From: Sporosarcina obsidiansis
GTDB lineage: Bacteria > Bacillota > Bacilli > Bacillales_A > Planococcaceae
Assembly: GCF_009651005.1 (NCBI RefSeq)
Contig: NZ_WHVW01000006.1
Span: forward strand, 118,490 to 182,489
Direction: 5' to 3'
Length of the DNA: 64,000 nucleotides
A program made the translations under genes and the position numbers. Below, in pieces: positions 27,694 through 35,791 of the stretch (positions are counted from its first letter, which is position 1; every line of letters begins with the position of its first letter). A model generated the notes under the pieces. It saw nothing but the letters and a program-made list of their open reading frames with translations, ran no database searches and was not told where the DNA came from.

Positions 27694-27925
27694 CAGTCCT
27701 TCCTATTCTTTTTGGATATCTATGACCGCATAAAAAAATCCCTCCCCAATCTACATGCAACTCACAAACATGACAGATTGGAGAGAGACCTTTACTCTGT
27801 TCGCTTGTATATAAAAGACGATGTACGTATAGAGGATGATCTCTAGTCTATTACATAGCAGGTGATGGGATTTGTGAATTGATCACAGGGCTACTCTTCC
27901 TAAATTAAAAAAACTTATGAAATTG
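27694..27925 (-). promoter_or_regulatory. Untranslated leader of the polyamine operon
   Basis: The leader runs about 230 nucleotides from the predicted start point to the speD ATG. It contains a TGTGA/TCACA hairpin near 27877-27891 and the intrinsic terminator at 27732-27785, and has no reading frame with a ribosome binding site. This layout fits a riboswitch or attenuation element. I do not see the T-box sequence TGGNACCGCG or an S-box core, so its class is unknown. Confidence 0.55.
27732..27785 (-). terminator. Intrinsic terminator inside the speD leader (attenuator)
   Basis: On the minus strand a long stem (right arm 27769-27785, left arm 27742-27757, pairing CCAATCT with AGATTGG and CATG with CATG) is followed by GGATTTTTTT. 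No minus-strand gene lies between it and the promoter at 27931-27958, so it must act within the leader of speD. Confidence 0.78.
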
Positions 27926-27930
27926 GTTTC

Positions 27931-27958
27931 ATTATAAAGGAAATCAACAGAAAATCAA
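27931..27958 (-). promoter_or_regulatory. Sigma-A promoter of the polyamine operon
   Basis: On the minus strand TTGATT and a perfect TATAAT are separated by 16 bases. Transcription should start near 27924. Confidence 0.7.
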
Positions 27959-28077
27959 ACCTTTTTTCATGAAAAAAATATGTCGAAATTTTGCGTGTCT
28001 GGAAAACTAAAAATTGTGGTAATAACATCATTACGATATGGTATAAGTATACATCTAATTCACATGGAGGGAATCGA

Positions 28078-28485
28078 ATGAACGACACAACAATTGAGTA
28101 TTTAGAAAAAGTACGACAGGATTTTGAGACAAGTCCGTTTTGGAAATTTGCTGGTTTACAAACGAGAAAGTTGCAAGAAGGCGATGTGGAATTATATTTG
28201 CCGTATCGTCCAGAGTATGATAATGTGCGCGGTACTATTCATGGTGGGATGTACATGTCTATTTTAGATACCACGATGGGAATGTTATGCCGCTCCATCG
28301 GTTCAGACGATGTGATGACGATTCAAATGGCAACACAATTTTTGAAACCGGTAGTGCAGGAAGCCGTCTATTCTAAAGCTGCCGTGATCAATCGTAGCCG
28401 TAGCACAGCATTAGTTGAAGGGAAATTGTTTAATGAAAACGATGAATTAGTCGCACATTGTACAGCTACTTTCAAGTTGAAATGA
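28078..28485 (+). CDS. PaaI-family hotdog thioesterase
   Basis: The 135-residue protein is a single hotdog domain. RGTIHGGMYMSILDTTMGMLC near residue 48 is the PaaI signature with HGG and the catalytic acidic residue, and TIQMATQFLKPV and ARVEG-like core strands follow. Such enzymes hydrolyse acyl-CoA thioesters in the cytoplasm; the acyl group cannot be predicted. The ATG follows GGAGGG; the longer upstream frame is not supported. The EamA transporter gene follows about 60 bases later with its own ribosome binding site. Confidence 0.9.
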   Translation: MNDTTIEYLEKVRQDFETSPFWKFAGLQTRKLQEGDVELYLPYRPEYDNVRGTIHGGMYMSILDTTMGMLCRSIGSDDVMTIQMATQFLKPVVQEAVYSKAAVINRSRSTALVEGKLFNENDELVAHCTATFKLK

Positions 28486-28546
28486 TTTCTTTTGAGTAAT
28501 TACGTTCTATTTGCGCAAAATAGTAAGTAGTAAGGTAGGTTCATTT

Positions 28547-29437
28547 ATGAATAAAAAAGCATTGTATTTAGGATTATTTACAGTTGTCGCGTGGGGATCG
28601 AGTTTCGCGGCGATACGGGTCAGCTTGTTGGGAGGCTATTCTCCAGGACATCTAGTGTTAACACGCTTTATGGTTGCTTCGCTAGTCTTTATCCTTTATG
28701 CACTTTGGCCTGGAACGAAAATCCGTCTTCCAGCGCGGCAAGATGTATGGAAAATTTTACTGTTAGGCTGGACAGGTATTAGTATTTATCATTTCGGTTT
28801 GACGTATGGGGAACAAACAGTTTCAGCCGGTACTGCAGGACTCTTCATTGCCACCGTCCCAATTTTCACATCGATTATTGCGGTTATCTTTTTAAGTGAA
28901 AAAATCAGTCCGCTTGGCTGGATCGGCATGGCGATTGGTTTGGCAGGTGTTGCTTTGATCACAATTGGAAGTGCAGAAGGTACAGTGGAAGTTTCTGTAG
29001 GCGCTTGGTTCATTTTAGCTGCAGTCATTGCGACATCTATTTTCTTTGTATTCCAAAAGCCATTATTTAAACGCTATACACCAATTGAATTGACAGCATA
29101 CTTTACATGGGCTGGTACATTGCCATTTCTATATTTCACCCCAGGCTTGCTGAATGAAATCCAAGGCGCCACAATGGAAGCGACATTATCGACAGTTTAT
29201 ATGGGGGTAATTCCTGCAACGATAGCGTATGTGACGTGGTCGACAGCATTATCGATAGCAGACGCAGGAGCGGTTTCCAGTCTTCTTTATATAGAACCCG
29301 TCGTAGCAATTCTCATTGCTTGGGTGTGGCTACAAGAGTTACCGAGTGGCTTATCTACAATTGGCGGGCTCATTGCGATCCTCAGTGTCATTGCCGTTAA
29401 TTGGCAATCGATGCGCAAACGTCCTGCATTGCAATAA
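28547..29437 (+). CDS. EamA-family drug/metabolite transporter (DMT superfamily)
   Basis: The 296-residue membrane protein has ten hydrophobic segments in two EamA repeats. TVVAWGSSFAAIRVSL starts the first, AGTAGLFIATVPIFTSIIAVIFL is the conserved fourth/fifth segment region, and the second repeat ends with SSLLYIEPVVAILIAWVWL. Family members export amino acids or metabolites. The ATG at 28547 follows AAGGTAGG. Substrate unknown. Confidence 0.92.
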   Translation: MNKKALYLGLFTVVAWGSSFAAIRVSLLGGYSPGHLVLTRFMVASLVFILYALWPGTKIRLPARQDVWKILLLGWTGISIYHFGLTYGEQTVSAGTAGLFIATVPIFTSIIAVIFLSEKISPLGWIGMAIGLAGVALITIGSAEGTVEVSVGAWFILAAVIATSIFFVFQKPLFKRYTPIELTAYFTWAGTLPFLYFTPGLLNEIQGATMEATLSTVYMGVIPATIAYVTWSTALSIADAGAVSSLLYIEPVVAILIAWVWLQELPSGLSTIGGLIAILSVIAVNWQSMRKRPALQ

Positions 29438-29464
29438 AAACAGCCAAGCAAGGAGGCTTGGCTG
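29435..29464 (-). terminator. Terminator of the DUF1540 gene
   Basis: CAGCCAAGC pairs with GCTTGGCTG around AAGGAG. The T run (from ATAAAAA) lies on the minus-strand side, so it mainly serves the small minus gene. Confidence 0.72.
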
Positions 29465-29476
29465 CTACTCATTGGA

Positions 29477-29632
29477 TCATCCTTTTGGTTGGAACGTTTC
29501 ACAATCTGTTTCGGCTGAGTCTTTTGCCTTCTTACCTTTTCTTGTGACTACTTTTATTGCTTCTGCACCACACTGATTGCCTGCTTCCCAAAAGTGACAG
29601 TTTGTAACTTCACATAATACGTCTTTTGCCAA
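29477..29632 (-). CDS. DUF1540 domain protein, small four-cysteine protein (51 aa)
   Basis: A 51-codon frame on the minus strand starts at TTG, eight bases after a perfect AAGGAGG. The protein reads MAKDVLCEVTNCHFW and AGNQCGAEAIKV, with Cys at 7, 12, 21 and 45 and a final TDCETFQP. This spacing is the DUF1540 pattern (CxxxxC, C then C), a likely small metal-binding or disulfide fold found in Bacillales and Clostridia. The function of the family is unknown. It has its own terminator. Confidence 0.85.
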   Translation of the reverse strand: MAKDVLCEVTNCHFWEAGNQCGAEAIKVVTRKGKKAKDSAETDCETFQPKG

Positions 29633-29637
29633 TTGAC

Positions 29638-30058
29638 CCACCTCCTTTTCTATACGATGCTCAGAAATATTAAATTCATACCGGAGACAAAAGAGGAATT
29701 TTACATTATAAGTTTGGAGGAGAGTATATGGTTACTGTACAAGATATCGCGACACCGCGAATACAAAATTATCTTGAGTTTGAGCGTGATCCCATTGCTT
29801 TTTTTTAGACGAGTTTAGCCTCGGAAGTCTTTCGAAACATACGCTTTATAAAAGATAAACAAAATGGGATGCCTCATAAAGGTGTTTTTTTCTGAAGGGA
29901 AGAGGGATTTATCATTGAGATGGTAAAGTATTTAACTTATGCTAAACTAAATCAAGTTAGTATAATTGTCAATTTTTAGAATGTTAGGAGAAAGAGGATT
30001 TGAACCGATACAAAGTACTTTAATTTTAGAGAGATTTATTTACGAGGAGGAACGTATT
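29638..30058. other. Intergenic region with a possible broken small gene
   Basis: A good ribosome binding site (GGAGGAG) at about 29715 precedes an ATG at 29728, but the frame ends after 26 codons at a run of eight T followed by TAG. One extra T would extend it to about 45 codons. I do not recognise it. A weak hairpin followed by seven T lies near 29869-29892. Nothing else was identified. Confidence 0.3.
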
Positions 30059-31048
30059 ATGCATTATGATGTAATTGTAATCGGAGCAGGTTCGATGGGG
30101 ATGGCAGCAGGTTATTTTCTATCAAAGAGTGGGAAAAAAACTTTATTAATAGATTCTTTTAACCCGCCTCACAACCAAGGAAGTCATCACGGTGACACGA
30201 GAATCATTCGACATGCGTATGGCGAAGGTGAAAAATACGTTCCTTTGGCACTTAAGGCTCAAGAATTATGGAACGACTTAGAGAAAATATCAGGAAGACA
30301 ATTATTTTCCCCCACAGGGGTTCTAAACGTGGGGAGTGAAGAAGCGGATTTTATCAAGAATATCATTTCAAGTTCAAAAACCTATTCATTGCCACTTGAG
30401 ATTTTAGATTCAATTGAAGTGAATAAGCGTTGGCCAGGCATCACTTTACCTGAAAAGTACATTGGTTGTTTTGAACCAGCATCGGGAGTGTTGAAATGTG
30501 AGGAATGCATAGAAGCCTATCGAGAACTTGCAGAGCAACATGGTGCTACCATTTTAACCAATAGTAAAGTGGAAGAATTATCGGTTTATGATAAAAGAGT
30601 GACCGTTAAAACTACTGATCAAACATTTTATTCTGATGCTTTAGTGGTTTCAGCAGGCGCATGGTCAGGGAGTCTCCTTTCCATGTTAGGTTTAAATCTT
30701 CCTTTAAATCCAGTAAGAAAAACATTTGCTTGGTTTGATGTCAATGAAGATTTGTATAATCATAAGGATTTTCCAGCCTTTTCGTTTGAGACATCCCAAG
30801 GACAATATTATGGTTTTCCAAGCATCGATAGTTCCGGATTAAAGGTAGGGCGACATGATGGAGGAGAAACAATCAATCTAAATGACTCTCTCCTGAAATT
30901 TGGTGAATTAGATAAGGACGAGACGGATTTAAGAAACTTTTTACAACACTACATGCCTTCAACAAAACAATTTAAGTATGGAAAAACTTGTATGTATACG
31001 ATGACCCCTGATGAAGATTTCATTATCGATTTGCAAAAACCTCTTTAA
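30059..31048 (+). pseudogene. Sarcosine oxidase / N-methyltryptophan oxidase-like flavoprotein, C-terminally truncated
   Basis: The frame starts well (GGAGG, then HYDVIVIGAGSMGMAAGYFL, the FAD-binding GxGxxG) and matches the MSOX/SolA family through GSHHGDTRIIRHAYGEG and KTCMYTMTPDEDFIIDL, including the Cys that carries covalent FAD in the family. It stops after 329 codons, about 45-60 short. Family-like residues reappear in another frame (NETGIKFGVFRHVGNG, stop near 31106), and the usual GHPNVVIAAGFSG block before it is missing. A small deletion with a frameshift is the simplest explanation. Loss of this FAD/substrate segment probably inactivates the enzyme. Confidence 0.75.
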
Positions 31049-31360
31049 CGAAACCGGAATAAAGTTTGGAGTCTTCAGACATGTAGGTAATGGACTGGGA
31101 AACTAACTAGACTATTATAATAACAAATGAGTCTGACTCACTTTGCCTGTACTTTATACAAAGATTCAAGGATTTGAGTACGATTGCGCTGATTAGTTTT
31201 GGTGAAACTGCATTCATCAAATGGGGGCATAATGAAAAGTACTGCTGGAAAATGATCATACTTTAATATAATGGATAGGTTCAGAACACTGACAAAAGAA
31301 TAAAGACTGCTATAAACATACATAATATACTTAAGCTTAAAATCCATTCTAAAAAATTAA

Positions 31361-31519
31361 CTAAACTGAAAAAATAAATGTCACTGTATAAATGAATATT
31401 CGCTTATTCTTAAATTCCTCTTCTTCCTTTTTCAATACTTTCTTACACACAGAGTATCCTATTGGGATCAAAAGAATTCCAATTTACATTTCTATTATGC
31501 CAATATTTATCGGATTCAT
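31361..31519 (-). pseudogene. Remnant of a small membrane protein gene
   Basis: On the minus strand an ATG about eight bases after GGGAG opens a 52-codon frame with a hydrophobic segment (IGILLIPIGYSV), a basic/acidic linker KKVLKKEEEEFKNK and a second hydrophobic stretch. Codon 12 is TAA, so the protein would be cut before the first segment. The family is not recognised. It may be a sequencing error or true decay. Low confidence that it was ever a gene. Confidence 0.25.
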
Positions 31520-31542
31520 TAATTAGTTCTCCCTAACAAGAT

Positions 31543-31854
31543 AAAACAGCGATCATCTATATGATGATCGCTGCAGACTGTAGACAAAAGAAAAGTAAGT
31601 GGGAAGAATACCGTTGATCTACATTCCAGGCGGACGCGTTCCGCGGGCATGGCTTCAGCCTCCTCGTCGCTACGCTCCTGCGGGGTCTTCAGCTCATGCT
31701 ATTCCCGCAGGAGTCGCCGCCTTCCACTACGATCAACTAGCGCATTTCCTTGATTTTAGTAAGTTGGTCATCTATCTAGAAAAAAATAACAGACAGCCTA
31801 CAGATTAGTTTGTCTACAAGCGGCAGCGATCATCTATACGATGATCGCTGTTTT
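31543..31854. repeat. 312-bp element with 46-bp inverted ends, each containing a hairpin
   Basis: The left end (31543-31588) and the right end (31809-31854) are inverted copies: about 38 of 46 positions agree when one is reverse complemented. Each end contains the perfect palindromic arms CAGCGATCATC and GATGATCGCTG, followed toward the inside by TGTAGACAAA. The centre holds a second palindromic repeat (31613-31737). No transposase frame and no clear target-site duplication are visible. It could be a MITE-like element, or two face-to-face gene-end hairpins with a shared motif. Confidence 0.7.
31613..31737. repeat. GC-rich interspersed palindromic repeat
   Basis: A 125-bp unit bounded by GTTGATC and GATCAAC is markedly richer in G and C than its surroundings and contains GGCGGACGCGTTCCGCGGGC and CCCGCAGGAGTCGCCGCC. 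I recognise this as a type of high-copy repeat seen in intergenic regions of many Bacillales genomes. It gives rise to a spurious open frame across 31599-31808 that should not be annotated as a protein. Confidence 0.7.
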
Positions 31855-31862
31855 AATTGATT

Positions 31863-33596
31863 TCAGATAAACACCACTGCTTCTTTAGGCGTCGGCAAAT
31901 CGACAATTCGCTGTACCTCTTCGCCTTCAAGTGTTTCTTCTTTATATAGCGCATTGACTAGCTCTTCAAATTGATAGGCATGGTCTTTGATCAACGTTTC
32001 GGTCTTCTCTGCAGCTTGATTAAATAGCATCTGCATTTTTTCTTCTTTTTCGGCTTTATTGAAGATCAATGAAAACCCTTCTTGGAATAAACCGGTGTTC
32101 ACCATACGTTCGAGAATATCTTTTGCTTGTTCAACGTCGCCACCTACACCGATACTGTGCTCACCTAAATATAATCGTTCTGCAATACCGCCTGCTAAGA
32201 TCATGCTCACTTGATCGAGCAATTCACTGGCTGTTGATAAATGCAACTCTTTTTGAATAGGGGCCACATAACCAAGTGCCTGACCCCTTGGAATAATTGT
32301 CGCTTTCCTAACAGAACCAGGCTTCGTCAATGCAGCGATGATCGCGTGACCCGACTCGTGAATGGCCACTCGACGTTTAGTTTCTTGATCATTTAATGTA
32401 CGTGCAGTATTTCCAAGAATTGTTCGATCAATCGCAAAATCTAGATCATGTTTTTCAATCAATTTACGACCTTCCCGAATTGCACGACGACTTGCTGTTT
32501 CGAATAACCCACTAATTTCGGCACCTGAAAAACCGGATGTGCTGTCAGCAAGCGAATCCAATGAAGCAGCCACATTGGGTGCCAATGTTTTCCCGTTAGT
32601 ATGGATATCGATGATTTCTCGACGACCTTTCGTATCAGGTAATTGCACATTAAATGTGAAATCAATACGTCCTGGACGTAAGAACGCATCATCTAGCATA
32701 TCTTTTCGGTTAGTTGCTGCGATGAATAATACACCATCATTGTCAGTGCCGCCATCTAATTGAACGAGCAGTTCGGTTAACGTTTTTTCCGATTCCTCTC
32801 CACCATGCTCTTTGCGTTTTCCTGCTAATGCATCCACTTCATCAATAAAGATGACAGCAGGACTCTGCTTTCGGGCATTCTGGAACAATGTGCGTACACG
32901 CGAAGCGCCAACTCCGACAAATAATTCAGTGAAAGCCGCACCGCTCGATGAATAGAAAGTAGCGCCTATTTCTTTCGCCATTGCTTGTGCCAGAAGCGTT
33001 TTACCTGTTCCAGGAGGTCCATATAGCAAAATGCCCTTAGGTAATTCAATCCCCATCTCTTTCGCGGCGTCCGGATTTTTGAAGATCTCTAACGTTTGCA
33101 AGATTTCATCTTTCATTTCCTGTGGAAGTCCACCGATATTGTCAAGGGTAATATCAGGAAGGGGTGTCGCCTTGGATGCCTGGTGTTTCATCCCAGAAGG
33201 TCCGATATTTAACTTTCCTTTTTTATGAAGAATGAACAACGTGATGAGTGCAGCTAGCACAAGCCCGCCGATCATCCATCCTCCAGCTGAATTGGATGTT
33301 TGATATTGATACGATATATTGTATTTTTGAACGAGGTCATCAACCAATGTACTTTGTGGACGGACCATCGTGACGTATGTTTGATTATCTATTGTAACGG
33401 ATAATTTACCGTCAGCTGATTCATTGAGCAACAATGCGGTGCCTGATTGTTCAGCAATCAGTTTTTCCATCTCAGCAAAAGAGATTTCTTGCCCACCTGC
33501 TCCCTGTAAATAATTCCACGTGACTCCTGCAGCGATCGCCATGACAAAGAGGACTACGATTAGAATCTTAGATGCTAATTTGGATATAGGCTTCAA
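31863..33596 (-). CDS. Short FtsH-like membrane AAA+ metalloprotease
   Basis: The 577-residue protein has a membrane segment near 10-30, an external domain, a second segment near 105-122, then an FtsH AAA module: DNIGGLPQEMKDE, Walker A GPPGTGKT near 196, Walker B VIFIDEVDALAG, and SRH RPGRIDF. The M41 protease part has the zinc motif HESGHAI near 415 (HEAGH in typical FtsH) and a downstream GVGGDVEQAKDI giving the third Asp ligand. It is 60-100 residues shorter than housekeeping FtsH, so it is probably a paralogue. The TTG start at 33596 is twelve bases after AAGGAG. A TTGTAA-16-TATACT pair at 33658-33685 may be its promoter. Confidence 0.85.
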   Translation of the reverse strand: MKPISKLASKILIVVLFVMAIAAGVTWNYLQGAGGQEISFAEMEKLIAEQSGTALLLNESADGKLSVTIDNQTYVTMVRPQSTLVDDLVQKYNISYQYQTSNSAGGWMIGGLVLAALITLFILHKKGKLNIGPSGMKHQASKATPLPDITLDNIGGLPQEMKDEILQTLEIFKNPDAAKEMGIELPKGILLYGPPGTGKTLLAQAMAKEIGATFYSSSGAAFTELFVGVGASRVRTLFQNARKQSPAVIFIDEVDALAGKRKEHGGEESEKTLTELLVQLDGGTDNDGVLFIAATNRKDMLDDAFLRPGRIDFTFNVQLPDTKGRREIIDIHTNGKTLAPNVAASLDSLADSTSGFSGAEISGLFETASRRAIREGRKLIEKHDLDFAIDRTILGNTARTLNDQETKRRVAIHESGHAIIAALTKPGSVRKATIIPRGQALGYVAPIQKELHLSTASELLDQVSMILAGGIAERLYLGEHSIGVGGDVEQAKDILERMVNTGLFQEGFSLIFNKAEKEEKMQMLFNQAAEKTETLIKDHAYQFEELVNALYKEETLEGEEVQRIVDLPTPKEAVVFI

Positions 33597-33750
33597 GGTC
33601 AGCTACAGCTCCTTTTCTAAGTTAGTAAAAGTATAATAAAAAATAGTAGTTTTGAACAGTATATTAGGCATAAAATTAGTTACAAATTAATTACAATATG
33701 AAAAAATACCTAGCAAGCTAGCATTTTTGACACTGGAATATAGTCGCAGC

Positions 33751-33784
33751 AAAAAAACAGCTACCAAAATTGGCAGCTGTTTTA
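33751..33784 (-). terminator. Terminator of the GDYXXLXY/DUF2157 operon
   Basis: On the minus strand AAAACAGCTGCC pairs with GGTAGCTGTTTT (one mismatch) and is followed by a T run. It overlaps the stop codon at 33782. Confidence 0.82.
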
Positions 33785-34321
33785 TTTCGGCATGATATCT
33801 TGTAAAATGGCATATCCATCATGGATCATCAGTTTAGCGACGAGTTGCCCTTCTCGTGACAGCTCCTCCAGCCGTTTACCTGTATTTTCAGGAACGTAAA
33901 AGCGGTCAGGAAGAAAATCGGCATAGTAAATGGTTTCTTGTCCAGGTAGGGTTTCAGCATAGCGATTCATTTGTCCTGTTAAAAATACCTCATCTTCAGG
34001 TTTATTCGCGGTGACCGTTTTGAGTCCGTATTTGCCCCCGTCTTCTTGTTGGAGCACTGCATAAACAGCTAATTCTCCATAGGTGTCATCTGAAAGTTCA
34101 TGTAAAAGGTCCGGGTCAATATTCTGCTCCTTCACTTCTTCCACAGCAAATCGCAGACTGACGTAATCACCGTACAATAGATCGCGGGGATCGACAGGAA
34201 TGGTTTCCAATAAAATCGGAGTCCCAACGTTTAGCGTCCACAACGGTTTCCATAACATCGATAATAGAAGGAGCATTGGAATAATGATCGCAATAAAAAA
34301 CAGATTACGTTTATTCTTCAT
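33782..34321 (-). CDS. GDYXXLXY domain membrane-anchored protein
   Basis: The 179-residue protein has an N-terminal membrane anchor (FFIAIIIPMLLLLSMLW) and the family motif YGDYVSLRFAV near residue 50, which names the GDYXXLXY family (PF14345), then PDRFYVPENTGKRLE. The domain lies outside the membrane. This family is usually encoded next to DUF2157 proteins, as here, where the start overlaps the previous gene by 11 bases. The function is unknown. Confidence 0.85.
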   Translation of the reverse strand: MKNKRNLFFIAIIIPMLLLLSMLWKPLWTLNVGTPILLETIPVDPRDLLYGDYVSLRFAVEEVKEQNIDPDLLHELSDDTYGELAVYAVLQQEDGGKYGLKTVTANKPEDEVFLTGQMNRYAETLPGQETIYYADFLPDRFYVPENTGKRLEELSREGQLVAKLMIHDGYAILQDIMPK

Positions 34322-35384
34322 GACGATTCACCGTCTCCCGTCTCGACTTTTCAAACCAAAATCCAAACGCAATCAATAGTACTCCTCCGATGACGAAAAA
34401 CAATGACTTAGGCATGAAATCGTAGGTAATATCTGTGTAGTAACGGTAGATCAATCCACAAGTAATCAAAATTGCAGGCAAGCTGTCTTGCTTCAATAGA
34501 TAAATCAATAAAATAATCATTAGAGCCGTAAAAATATAAGGAGCGATTGCTTCTACTTGTAATTCTCTCCACATAAAAGGAAATGTTAGCATGATGCCCG
34601 TGATGCCGAATAGGATGGAACCAACCCACGAAGATTCCGTGCGGTAGTGCTTGATAGGAAATAATGCAAGGATCAGCCCAGCAACGAATACCAGAAGAAT
34701 AGATAGCCATTCGTCAATGTGTAGTAATTCCAACGTATTGACGATAAACGCTACTGACAGCAAGATGGTCATGACAAAAAGTGAACTTTTCTTTCCTATT
34801 CTTTTTTCATTCATCCAAAACAAAATCGGAATGAAGAGAAGTAGCCAATACGGGCCAACACTTCCAAACTCGAAAGCTGTAAAACTATAAATGATTAAAA
34901 AAGCAGAAGCGAATATGGCAAGAAGTTGATCTTTTAAGTAATAGGCAAGAGGAAGAATCCCGATAGCCCATAATAGGAAATCTGTATAGACGGTGTGTTG
35001 CAAATGAAAACTTTGACCAATCAGAAAAATTCCAGCTCCATAGATGGCGGCACCGATATAATACATACTGCGAGAAGTTTTTTCATATGATGGTTCCAAT
35101 TTGTATCCCGCACTATACGATAAGATAAATGCGATGATAATGAGACCGAATTTAGAAAATGGAGACAATCCATTCCAGTTACCCGCAATAAAACTTAAAA
35201 TACCAATTCCCACTAAAATAGCTCCGAATACAAGCAAGATACGCACAAAATTTGTCGCACCTTTTGGCTCATAGAGTGCCAGTAAATCACTAGCTTCCTC
35301 TGAATCTAATTTTCCATTTTGTTGAAGAAAATCAAATTCCCTTTGTAAGAAGGCGTACTCTGTCTTGCTAATTTTTCTTTTCAC
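34311..35384 (-). CDS. DUF2157 multi-pass membrane protein
   Basis: The 357-residue protein has a cytoplasmic N-terminal domain (KISKTEYAFLQREFDFLQQ) followed by about eleven hydrophobic segments, starting FVRILLVFGAILVGIGILSF. This matches DUF2157 (PF09925). The start is the GTG at 35384, six bases after AAAGGAGGAG; the longer frame upstream has no ribosome binding site. It is paired with the GDYXXLXY gene; the two probably form a membrane complex, but no activity is known. Confidence 0.85.
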   Translation of the reverse strand: MKRKISKTEYAFLQREFDFLQQNGKLDSEEASDLLALYEPKGATNFVRILLVFGAILVGIGILSFIAGNWNGLSPFSKFGLIIIAFILSYSAGYKLEPSYEKTSRSMYYIGAAIYGAGIFLIGQSFHLQHTVYTDFLLWAIGILPLAYYLKDQLLAIFASAFLIIYSFTAFEFGSVGPYWLLLFIPILFWMNEKRIGKKSSLFVMTILLSVAFIVNTLELLHIDEWLSILLVFVAGLILALFPIKHYRTESSWVGSILFGITGIMLTFPFMWRELQVEAIAPYIFTALMIILLIYLLKQDSLPAILITCGLIYRYYTDITYDFMPKSLFFVIGGVLLIAFGFWFEKSRRETVNRHEE

Positions 35385-35791
35385 CTTAACTCCTCCTTTC
35401 GGGTCTTTGTGTAGTAGACGCAATATATCGCGTGAAGTTACGTTTATAGTATCACTTATAGTTTTGAAGATCATAACAAATATTAGAAAATACATATATA
35501 TCCTTAAAACGGGTGGCTTATTATTAAGTAAGGGATGTTTAACCGTAAGTAAAAATATTGCTTTCCAAGTGCTGAATAGTCGTTATTACATTAGTCGGCA
35601 TATTCTATCCGCTTATAAAATCAAAAAGTCTGAATTCAACTTCATTATACTAAAAACCTACTTGACTAATAGGAATAATAATAATACAATGGAATCATCT
35701 TTTAGGATAGTTGTCATCATAGCCAGTCGGGGTGCTGTCGATGAAACGATGACAAAAGAGAATACTATGATAGTTTGCGAGGGTGATGAAT
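35385..35791. other. Divergent intergenic region upstream of cysJ
   Basis: 407 bases separate the DUF2157 gene (minus) and cysJ (plus). The cysJ promoter lies at 35662-35690 and leaves a leader of about 95 bases. The rest is AT-rich with no recognised feature. Control by a CymR- or CysL-type regulator is plausible from the gene content but no operator could be assigned with confidence. Confidence 0.4.
35662..35690 (+). promoter_or_regulatory. Sigma-A promoter of cysJI
   Basis: TTGACT and TACAAT are separated by 17 bases. The spacer contains TAATAGGAATAATAATAA, which loosely recalls CymR-type binding sequences, so repression from within the promoter is possible. Confidence 0.62.

Noticed and set aside
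27694..27925. T-box or SAM-I riboswitch before speD
   Set aside because: AGAGTA-like sequence appears early in the leader, but the T-box TGGNACCGCG and SAM-I core are missing, so no known class was assigned.
29633..29818. 61-codon plus-strand frame, and a 26-codon frame behind a good ribosome binding site at 29728
   Set aside because: The first has no ribosome binding site; the second stops at a T run and matches nothing known. Described only as part of the intergenic region.
31138..31347. 69-codon minus-strand frame with a hydrophobic start
   Set aside because: No ribosome binding site before the ATG and no recognisable family; it lies in a decaying region.
31599..31808. 69-codon open frame on the plus strand
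   Set aside because: It runs through the GC-rich palindromic repeat; such frames in interspersed repeats are routinely misannotated. No ribosome binding site.
35668..35684. CymR operator in the cysJI promoter spacer
   Set aside because: The resemblance is loose and AT-rich sequence gives such matches easily; kept only as a remark.
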